Shown here: piece by piece, positions 6,511-11,631 of the stretch | How positions within the stretch are numbered: the stretch's first letter is position 1 | Layout: each line of letters begins with the position of its first letter | Position numbers and translations under genes: made by a program | Origin: Lachnospiraceae bacterium UBA4317 | GTDB taxonomy: Bacteria; Bacillota_A; Clostridia; Lachnospirales; Lachnospiraceae | Length of the DNA stretch: 11,631 nucleotides | Assembly (NCBI GenBank): GCA_002394525.1 | Contig: DGUF01000126.1 | Coordinates: 1 to 11,631, forward strand | Direction of reading: 5' to 3' | Notes under the pieces: generated by a model | Seen by the model: only the letters and a program-made list of their open reading frames with translations | The model's database searches: none | Told to the model about the DNA's origin: nothing

Positions 6511-6631
6511 AAGTTGTGTCTGCCCCCGGTATCCCGGGTCGGAGACCTCTGGTCCGCAGCGGGCACAAGCTGCGGCAGAAGCTGCCTCTGACAGCTTCTT
6601 TATGCAACTATTATCAGGAAAGAGAGGGCTA
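6511..6631 (+). promoter_or_regulatory. Hairpin-rich 5' leader of glgC
   Basis: The predicted leader of about 120 nt holds consecutive stems: CCCGG/CCGGG (6525-6538), GACC/GGTC (6544-6554), CCGCAGC/GCTGCGG (6554-6575) and AGAAGCTG/CAGCTTCT (6577-6599). GGTC at 6537-6540 can pair with the same GACC (6544-6547), so mutually exclusive folds are possible. The last stem is followed by a few U residues and then UAUGCAAC, too weak for a standard terminator. No known riboswitch class is recognised. Confidence 0.4.
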
Positions 6632-7771
6632 ATGATGAAACAAACTGAAATGTTAGCAATGATCCTGGCCGGCGGCCGGGGAAGTCGTCTGCATGATCTC
6701 ACCAACAAAGTGGCAAAGCCTGCCGTATCCTACGGCGGAAAGTACCGCATCGTCGATTTTCCCCTCAGCAACTGCGCCAACAGCGGGATCGATGTCGTAG
6801 GTGTTCTCACCCAGTATGAATCCGTTCTTCTCAACAGCTATGTTGCAAAGGGCGGCCTGTGGGGTCTTGACACGAAGGACAGCGGTGTCTTCGTGCTTAC
6901 GCCCCGTGAAAAAGCGGACACGGGCCTGGAGGTCTTCCGCGGCACTGCAGATGCCATCTCTCAGAATATTGATTTTATTGACAGCTACAATCCCGAATAC
7001 CTTCTTGTCCTCTCCGGCGACCATATTTACAAGATGAACTATGACAAGATGCTCGACTGCCACAAGGAGAAGGGCGCGGCCGCCACGATCGCCGTCATGC
7101 CTGTCCCCATGGAGGAGGCAAGCCGGTTCGGAATCATGATCACCGATGACGACGACAACATCGTGGATTTCGAGGAGAAACCCGCTCATCCCCGCAGCAC
7201 ACTAGCATCCATGGGCATCTATATCTTCTCCTGGCCCAGACTCCGTGAGCTCCTGGTCAAGGATATGGACGATCCCGATTCCGAGCACGACTTCGGCAAG
7301 AACATCATCCCCACCCTCCTGAACAGCGGCGACAAGCTGGTCGCCTTCAAGTTCGAGGGATACTGGAAGGATGTCGGAACCATCGATTCTCTCTGGGAGG
7401 CAAATATGGACCTTCTGGACGAGAACTGCGAGCTCAACCTCGACGATCCCACCTGGAAGATCTACACAGAGGACGGCGCCGGAGTTCTGGGCCTTCCCGC
7501 CTACATCGGCCCCAATGCCGACATTGACCGCGCCTATATCACACAGGGCTGCAGGGTCGACGGCAAGATCAAGAACTCCGTGATCTTCACCGGAGCGTCC
7601 GTCGGCAAGGGCGCCCAGATCATTGACTCCGTCCTGATGCCCGGCGTCGAAGTCGGCGATGGCGCTGTCGTCACAAGAGCTCTGGTCGCAGATGATGTCA
7701 AGATTTCTGCCGGTGCTGTCATCGGCAGCGCTGACAGCAAAGAGATCCTGCTCCAGGCGCAGGATGTGTAA
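6632..7771 (+). CDS. glgC: Glucose-1-phosphate adenylyltransferase, catalytic subunit
   Basis: Makes ADP-glucose and PPi from ATP and glucose-1-phosphate, the committed step of bacterial glycogen synthesis, in the cytoplasm. The N-terminal nucleotidyltransferase domain has [12 protein letters not shown] (9-20), [19 protein letters not shown] (29-47), SGDHIYKM (128-135) and FEEKP (180-184). The C-terminal part from about residue 285 shows left-handed beta-helix hexapeptide character. The length of 379 aa is usual for Firmicutes GlgC. The start is ATG at 6632 or the adjacent ATG at 6635; GAGAGGG at 6622-6628 is better spaced for 6635. An open-frame ATG at 6602 is unlikely, since it would sit upstream of this ribosome binding site. 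glgD follows after 15 nt. Codons are strongly biased to ATC, AAG and GAC, suggesting good expression. Confidence 0.96.
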   Translation: MMKQTEMLAMILAGGRGSRLHDLTNKVAKPAVSYGGKYRIVDFPLSNCANSGIDVVGVLTQYESVLLNSYVAKGGLWGLDTKDSGVFVLTPREKADTGLEVFRGTADAISQNIDFIDSYNPEYLLVLSGDHIYKMNYDKMLDCHKEKGAAATIAVMPVPMEEASRFGIMITDDDDNIVDFEEKPAHPRSTLASMGIYIFSWPRLRELLVKDMDDPDSEHDFGKNIIPTLLNSGDKLVAFKFEGYWKDVGTIDSLWEANMDLLDENCELNLDDPTWKIYTEDGAGVLGLPAYIGPNADIDRAYITQGCRVDGKIKNSVIFTGASVGKGAQIIDSVLMPGVEVGDGAVVTRALVADDVKISAGAVIGSADSKEILLQAQDV

Positions 7772-7786
7772 GGGGAGGGCAAAACA

Positions 7787-8896
7787 ATGGCAAAAGCATT
7801 TGGTATCGTAACATCTTCACCCGAGCATAAGGTCGAGGGCATGCAGGACTACCGTCCCATCGGCGCCTTCTCCTTCCTCGGAAGATTCCGCGTGATCGAT
7901 TTCCCGATCTCCAACTTCAGCAACAGCGGCATCAACAACATCCAGGTTTATATCACCAAGAAGCCCCGCTCCCTGGTCGCCCACATCGGCACCGGCCGCC
8001 ACTACAACATCAACTCCAAGCGCGGCAGGATCCAGATCATCGTTCCCAACGAGGAGCTGGTCAACCCGATCTACAATACAAACATCAACGCCTTCTTCTC
8101 AAATATCGACTATATCCGCCGTCAGTCCCAGGACTACGTCGTGATCGCTCCCAGCTGCATGGTCTTCGCCCAGAACTATGACGAGCTGCTGCAGCAGCAC
8201 GCAAAGTCCGGCGCCGACGTCACCCTGCTCTACCACAAGGTATTTGACGCCAGGGAAGGCTATTCCACCTGCAACGCCCTGCAGCTGGACGGCGACAAGG
8301 TGACCGCCATCACTCCCAACCTGGGAGATGAGGACACCAAGGACATGTTCATGGAATCCTATATCATGAAAAAGGATCTCCTGATCGACCTCATGTACGC
8401 GGCCCGCGAGACTTCCTCCATGTACACACTGGCCAACATCGTCAACGCCAAGTGCGGTGAGCTGGATGTCCGCGCGGTGGAGCACCACGGCTTCTTCGCC
8501 CCCATCACCAGCCTCAAGACCTACTACAAGGCCAACCTGGACCTGATCGACATCGAGGAGTCCGCCACCCTCTTCTCCTCCGACTGGCCCATCTACACCA
8601 GGACCTCCGATTCCTGCCCGACCCAGTTCTATGACGAGGCCGAAGTCAAAAACTCCCTGATCTCCAACGGCTGCGAAGTCCACGGGACCATCGAGGACTC
8701 CGTCATCGGCCGCGGCGTCACGATCGGAAAGGGCGCAGTCGTCAAGGGCTGCATCGTGAGCGCCTATGCCGAGATCGGCGAAAATGTCGTCCTGCAGAAC
8801 CAGGTCGTCGACAAGTACGCAAAGATCATACACGAGAACAAGATCCTGGCGGAGGCAGATCAGCCCGGTTATATCAAGCACAGCGATATCCTCTGA
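7787..8896 (+). CDS. glgD: Glucose-1-phosphate adenylyltransferase, GlgD subunit
   Basis: Partner subunit of GlgC in the GlgCD-type ADP-glucose pyrophosphorylase of Firmicutes, known to be non-catalytic or weakly catalytic and to modulate the catalytic subunit. The 369 residues keep the overall fold, with GRFRVIDFPISNFSNSGIN at about 32-50 and hexapeptide-type beta-helix at the C-terminus (GCEVHGTIEDSVIGRGVTIG). The catalytic GGxGxRL loop of GlgC is missing: residues 5-20 read FGIVTSSPEHKVEGMQ. The SGDH motif is also replaced (IAPSCMV at 120-126). These losses are what the family predicts. ATG at 7787 follows AGGGGAGGG by 7 nt, and the gene starts 15 nt after glgC, so one transcript is expected. 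No glycogen synthase, branching enzyme or phosphorylase is in the window. Confidence 0.95.
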   Translation: MAKAFGIVTSSPEHKVEGMQDYRPIGAFSFLGRFRVIDFPISNFSNSGINNIQVYITKKPRSLVAHIGTGRHYNINSKRGRIQIIVPNEELVNPIYNTNINAFFSNIDYIRRQSQDYVVIAPSCMVFAQNYDELLQQHAKSGADVTLLYHKVFDAREGYSTCNALQLDGDKVTAITPNLGDEDTKDMFMESYIMKKDLLIDLMYAARETSSMYTLANIVNAKCGELDVRAVEHHGFFAPITSLKTYYKANLDLIDIEESATLFSSDWPIYTRTSDSCPTQFYDEAEVKNSLISNGCEVHGTIEDSVIGRGVTIGKGAVVKGCIVSAYAEIGENVVLQNQVVDKYAKIIHENKILAEADQPGYIKHSDIL

Positions 8897-9024
8897 TCGA
8901 ACGGGCCTGTGCCCGCCCCCTTCGATAACTCCTGTCATGGAAAAACCATGCGGGAGCATCCGCCCGGACCGGCCGCGCCCCGGGCCGGCTGACCTGATCC
9001 GGAACCCAGCAAGAAACGCATAAG

Positions 9025-9052
9025 AGAAGCCCGATCTTCCGATCGGGCTTCT
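9025..9052. terminator. Perfect 12-bp hairpin after glgD (terminator-like)
   Basis: AGAAGCCCGATC (9025-9036) and GATCGGGCTTCT (9041-9052) pair perfectly around loop TTCC. It lies about 130 nt after glgD and 74 nt before the muramidase gene. No U-tract follows on either strand, so it may be a weak terminator or an RNA 3'-end stabiliser. Around it, 8897-9125 is GC-rich with other short dyads and no clear promoter. Confidence 0.5.
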
Positions 9053-9125
9053 ATGACTGACTACAGCCGGCTTCCCTTGTCCGGCCCGGAAGCCCCCCGC
9101 TTCCGCAGTAAAACCTGGAGGAATT

Positions 9126-10475
9126 ATGAAAAATCTGTCCCGCAGACTGCTCACCGGAATACTCCTGCTCACCCTGACAGCAGGCCTGTTGACCATGCCT
9201 GTCTTCGCGTCCGCCGCTCCTGCAGCCGGGGAGACCGCGCTGACGGCCTCCGCAGCCCCCGCAGTCTCCGCCCTTCCCGAAGAGCCTCTCAATGAAAAGC
9301 ACAGGGAGGCAGTCCTCGCCGCCAAAGACGAGGACCTGACCTGGCACGAGACCAGCGGCGGGATCCGGATCCAGGCTCCCAACGGAAAGTACCGCAAGGG
9401 ATTCGTCCGCTACCAGGGCAAGCTTTATTATTTCAATTCCAGAGGCTTTCTGAAGACAGGTTTTTTCAAGGTAGACGGCAAAAAGTACTACGCCAGCTGC
9501 AACATCGGCTATAAGGGGAAGGGCCAGATCCTGACCGGTCTGTGGAAGATCGGCCGCCACTTCTATTTCCTTGACCCCTCCTCCAAACCCAGGGAGGGCG
9601 TCCTCTCGACAGGCTTCCAGAAGATCAAGGGCAGAACCTACTACTTTGACAAGGAAGGCCGCATGGTAAACGGCTGGTTCACCGTCTCCGGAAACAAGTA
9701 CTATGCCAGCTGCAACAAGGCCTCCGGCCATTACGGAGCCCTGCTGACCGGCATCCAGAAGATCGGGAATAGCTGGTGGCGCCTGGATGAATATACGGGC
9801 AGGCTTCTGGGCAAGCCCTATCCCAACTCGAACAAGTACACCCACATGATCGACGTCTCCGAGCACAACGGCAATATTGACTTCAACAAGGTCAAAGAGT
9901 CCGGAGTCAAGGCCGTCATCATCCGCGCCGGCTTCGGCGACTGCGATGTGGACAAGTATTTTTACTCCAACATCAAGAAGGCCAAGGCGGCCGGCCTGCG
10001 CGTAGGCGTCTACTGGTTCAGCTATGCCTACAAGAAGCAGCACGCGATCAACGAGGCCAACTTCTGCCTGCGCGTGATCAGAAAATACCGCCTGGACCTG
10101 CCGGTCTACTTTGACTGGGAGGACGATTCCATGCGCTACGCAAAGCAGAACCACGCCAACCCCGGCCGCAGACAGATCACTGAGATGACCGAGGTCTTCT
10201 GCAACACGATCGCCCGCGGAGGCTATCGCCCCGGTTACTATTTCAATCTCTCCTACCTGCAGAAATTCTATGACGCCACCAAGCTGAAAAAATATTCGAC
10301 CTGGTACGCCTTCTGGGGCAACAACCTCTATACCGGCAACATCTGGATCAAGGCCGATATGATCGCAACGCCCAAATCCTACGACCTCTGGCAGTTCTCA
10401 GCCTGCGGCAAGATCCCCGGGATCAAGGGCAGCGTGGACTGCGATCTCCTGATCGACCCCTCCATACTCAAATAA
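9126..10475 (+). CDS. Secreted GH25 muramidase with cell-wall-binding repeats
   Basis: Probably an N-acetylmuramidase cutting the MurNAc-GlcNAc bond of peptidoglycan outside the cell. The 449 residues begin with a signal peptide (positive KNLSRR, hydrophobic 8-27, likely cleavage near VFASA at 26-30) and an Ala-rich stretch. Aromatic cell-wall/glucan-binding-like repeats follow at about 88-230 (GKLYYFNSRGFLKTGFFKVDG type). The GH25 catalytic domain (about 238-449) has MIDVSEHNGNIDF (D243), AVIIRAGFGD, the D-x-E signature in VYFDWEDD (D330, E332) and LWQFS (421-425). The binding region is built of two similar units of about 65 residues, each with KYYASCN. ATG at 9126 follows GGAGG by 4 nt, and a strong terminator closes the gene. 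No holin or phage gene is near, so this is a housekeeping or scavenging autolysin rather than a phage endolysin. Confidence 0.92.
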   Translation: MKNLSRRLLTGILLLTLTAGLLTMPVFASAAPAAGETALTASAAPAVSALPEEPLNEKHREAVLAAKDEDLTWHETSGGIRIQAPNGKYRKGFVRYQGKLYYFNSRGFLKTGFFKVDGKKYYASCNIGYKGKGQILTGLWKIGRHFYFLDPSSKPREGVLSTGFQKIKGRTYYFDKEGRMVNGWFTVSGNKYYASCNKASGHYGALLTGIQKIGNSWWRLDEYTGRLLGKPYPNSNKYTHMIDVSEHNGNIDFNKVKESGVKAVIIRAGFGDCDVDKYFYSNIKKAKAAGLRVGVYWFSYAYKKQHAINEANFCLRVIRKYRLDLPVYFDWEDDSMRYAKQNHANPGRRQITEMTEVFCNTIARGGYRPGYYFNLSYLQKFYDATKLKKYSTWYAFWGNNLYTGNIWIKADMIATPKSYDLWQFSACGKIPGIKGSVDCDLLIDPSILK

Positions 10476-10500
10476 GCGGAAGCCGTGTTCAGACAGACAG

Positions 10501-10531
10501 GGCGGATCCCTCAAGGGATCCGCCTTTTTTT
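10501..10531 (+). terminator. Rho-independent terminator of the GH25 gene
   Basis: GGCGGATCCC (10501-10510) and GGGATCCGCC (10515-10524) form a perfect 10-bp stem with loop TCAA, followed by seven T residues (10525-10531). It lies 26 nt after the muramidase stop codon and separates that gene from the DUF134 promoter. Confidence 0.96.
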
Positions 10532-10567
10532 GTATAAATACCCGTACAATTCCCCGGGACATTAGCA

Positions 10568-10597
10568 TAGACAAACCGCCGGTCTCCTTCTTATAAT
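10568..10597 (+). promoter_or_regulatory. Promoter of the DUF134-sufC-like unit
   Basis: TAGACA (10568-10573) and a perfect TATAAT (10592-10597) are separated by 18 bp. Transcription would start near 10604, leaving a short leader of about 35 nt. Confidence 0.72.
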
Positions 10598-10610
10598 CGA
10601 CTTATGTCGA
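10597..10610. promoter_or_regulatory. Inverted repeat on the predicted start site of the DUF134 gene
   Basis: TCGAC (10597-10601), TTAT and GTCGA (10606-10610) form a perfect dyad that begins at the last base of the -10 hexamer and covers the predicted start of transcription. A bound protein here would block the promoter. Autoregulation by the encoded helix-turn-helix protein is a plausible but unproven reading. Confidence 0.42.
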
Positions 10611-10638
10611 AAATTAAGCCAAGTAAAGGAGGTGCCCC

Positions 10639-11019
10639 TTGGCAAGGCCTCAGAAAAGCCGGCGCGTATGCACGATGCCGGATTACAATCTCTTTGTGCC
10701 TTCTCACTGTGCTCCTTCCTCCGATCCCGCCGGCGACGACCTGGTCTTTCTGACCATCGATGAATTCGAGGCCCTGCGCCTGGTGGATCACGAAGGCCTT
10801 ACCCACAGTGAATGTGCCGTTCAGATGAATATCTCCAGAACGACTGCCACCGAGATCTGTGAATCAGCCCACAGGAAGGTCGCGGAAGCGATCGTCTGCG
10901 GCAAAAAGCTGGTCATCCACGGGGGCAGCTGGGAGCTCTGTGAAGGCAGCCGGCACAACTGCATCAAATCCTCCTGCTTCCGGTCGGATCCGCCCGTGGA
11001 CCCCGCCGGCCGCGGATGA
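10639..11019 (+). CDS. DUF134 (UPF0251) family HTH protein, TTG start
   Basis: Small putative DNA-binding protein of 126 aa. The N-terminus MARPQKSRRVCTMP is the family hallmark of UPF0251/DUF134. FLTIDEFEALRLVDHEGLTHSECA leads into a sigma-70 region 4-like helix-turn-helix (about 52-85, AVQMNISRTTATEICESAHRKV). The start is TTG at 10639-10641, supported by AAAGGAGG with 6 nt spacing and by the family N-terminus; a later ATG would cut off the conserved RRVC block. Cysteines are frequent (C11, C24, C59, C74, C87, C101, C108, C113), so metal or Fe-S binding is conceivable. It has its own promoter with a dyad over the start site and is followed 58 nt later by a SufC-like ATPase. The function of the family is poorly defined, and a role as regulator of that locus is inference. 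Confidence 0.88.
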   Translation: MARPQKSRRVCTMPDYNLFVPSHCAPSSDPAGDDLVFLTIDEFEALRLVDHEGLTHSECAVQMNISRTTATEICESAHRKVAEAIVCGKKLVIHGGSWELCEGSRHNCIKSSCFRSDPPVDPAGRG

Positions 11020-11029
11020 GGACAGCCCA

Positions 11030-11054
11030 TTACAGATCGCCAAAGCGACTGTAA
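11030..11054. promoter_or_regulatory. Dyad between the DUF134 and sufC-like genes
   Basis: TTACAG-A-TCGC, loop CAAA, then GCGACTGTAA: a 10-bp stem with one bulged A. No U-tract follows, so it is not a standard terminator. It lies 12-36 nt ahead of the sufC ribosome binding site and could be an operator, an RNA processing site or a stability element that sets different levels for the two genes. Confidence 0.5.
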
Positions 11055-11077
11055 CAACTATTTACAGGAGAAAACCT

Positions 11078-11631
11078 ATGCTGGAATTACAAAACATTTC
11101 CTTCGGCGTCACTGAAGAGGGTGCCGCCGGCTCTGTCAACAAGGAGATCCTCAACGGGATCAATCTCAAAATAGAGGACAACCGCTTCGTCGTCATCACT
11201 GGTCCCAACGGCGGCGGCAAGTCCACCCTGGCCAAGATCATCGCCGGGATCGAAAAGCCCACGGAGGGCCGGATCCTGCTCGACGGCAAGGACATCACGG
11301 ATCTGTCCATCACCGACCGGGCCAAAGCCGGGATCAGCTTTGCCTTCCAGCAGCCGGTCCGCTTCAAGGGGATCCAGGTCCTGGACCTGATCCGCCTGGC
11401 CTCCGGCAAGAGAAATATGAACGCTGCCGACGCCTGCCGCTATCTCGCCGAAGTGGGCCTGTGCGCCAAGGATTATATCAACCGTGAGGTCAACGCCAGT
11501 CTCTCCGGCGGCGAGCTCAAGCGCATTGAGATCGCCACTGTCCTGGCCCGCGGGACCCGTCTCTCTGTCTTTGATGAGCCCGAAGCCGGCATCGACCTCT
11601 GGAGCTTCCAGAACCTGATCGAGGTCTTTGA
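11078..11631 (+). CDS. sufC: SufC-like ABC ATPase (3' end off window)
   Basis: Cytoplasmic ABC-type ATPase, probably the SufC-like energising subunit of an iron-sulfur cluster assembly scaffold rather than a transporter subunit. 184 residues are visible. Walker A is GPNGGGKST (42-50), the Q-loop is FQQPVRFKG (Q91), the signature is LSGGE (142-146), Walker B is LSVFDE (162-167) and the D-loop region is AGIDLWSF (170-177). The EPEAGIDLWSF ending and the short Q-loop region without coupling-helix features fit SufC and its relatives. The ATG at 11078 follows AGGAG by 7 nt; a SufB/SufD-like gene would be expected beyond the right edge but cannot be seen. It follows the DUF134 gene with a hairpin between. 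The alternative is an ATPase of a small ABC exporter. Confidence 0.8.
   Translation, partial: MLELQNISFGVTEEGAAGSVNKEILNGINLKIEDNRFVVITGPNGGGKSTLAKIIAGIEKPTEGRILLDGKDITDLSITDRAKAGISFAFQQPVRFKGIQVLDLIRLASGKRNMNAADACRYLAEVGLCAKDYINREVNASLSGGELKRIEIATVLARGTRLSVFDEPEAGIDLWSFQNLIEVF

Noticed and set aside
6453..6607. 9-bp direct repeat TTTATGCAA at 6453-6461 and 6599-6607 flanking the glgC promoter and leader
   Set aside because: A target-site duplication was considered, but no mobile element lies between and a 9-mer repeat in AT-rich flanks can arise by chance.
8099..10154. Two long minus-strand open frames (8099-9397 and 9051-10154)
   Set aside because: Both are antisense to glgD and the GH25 gene, overlap each other, and have the Val/Gly/Asp-rich composition of shadow frames.
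9126..10475. GH25 gene as a prophage endolysin
   Set aside because: It has a true signal peptide and cell-wall repeats, and no holin, tail or integrase gene is nearby.
10562..10569. TTAGCATA near the DUF134 -35, similar to the left half of the 2176-2195 palindrome
   Set aside because: It is a single half-site without a matching right half, so not good evidence that the XRE-type regulator binds there.

Overview
The window looks like a chromosomal segment of a fairly GC-rich Firmicute, most likely a Lachnospiraceae-type clostridium. This is inferred from four things: a paired glgC-glgD (the GlgCD ADP-glucose pyrophosphorylase of Firmicutes), a purine pathway ended by a separate AICAR transformylase and a PurO-type IMP cyclohydrolase, GGAGG-type ribosome binding sites, and a GH25 lysozyme with cell-wall-binding repeats. 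No rRNA, tRNA, IS element, integrase, phage gene or CRISPR array is visible. It reads as ordinary core and semi-core chromosome, with several small undescribed regulatory signals and poorly characterised proteins.

Layout. (1) 1-1909, minus strand: a purine operon in the order purO-like IMP cyclohydrolase, then a stand-alone AICAR formyltransferase that runs off the left edge. The gap between them holds two 7-bp-period repeat arrays. (2) 1910-2304: a divergent intergenic region with a minus-strand purine promoter candidate, a plus-strand extended -10 promoter and a near-palindrome. (3) 2305-3774, plus: a 489-aa regulator with an N-terminal XRE-type helix-turn-helix and a long part I do not recognise. 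(4) 3834-3882: a strong hairpin terminator between convergent genes. (5) 3893-6227, minus: two genes for single-pass membrane proteins, one zinc-ribbon/TM/acidic/YARHG (upstream gene) and one TM/TPR-like/DUF3298-RsiV-like (downstream gene). (6) 6228-6631: a divergent regulatory region with a promoter for each side and a hairpin-rich glgC leader. (7) 6632-8896, plus: glgC and glgD. (8) 9126-10475, plus: a secreted GH25 muramidase, closed by a very clear terminator. (9) 10568-11631, plus: a promoter, a DUF134 (UPF0251) helix-turn-helix protein starting at TTG, then a SufC-like ABC ATPase cut by the right edge.

How the genes may work together. PurO and the AICAR transformylase would carry out the last two steps to IMP. 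GlgC and GlgD supply ADP-glucose for glycogen. The two membrane proteins probably form one envelope-associated unit of unknown role. The GH25 enzyme acts on peptidoglycan outside the cell. The DUF134-SufC pair suggests an iron-sulfur cluster assembly locus (reduced SUF type) that continues past the right edge, with the DUF134 protein as its possible regulator. The best candidates for something undescribed are the DUF134-SufC unit with its two dyads, the orphan XRE-type regulator with a palindrome at its own promoter, and the zinc-ribbon/YARHG plus DUF3298 pair.
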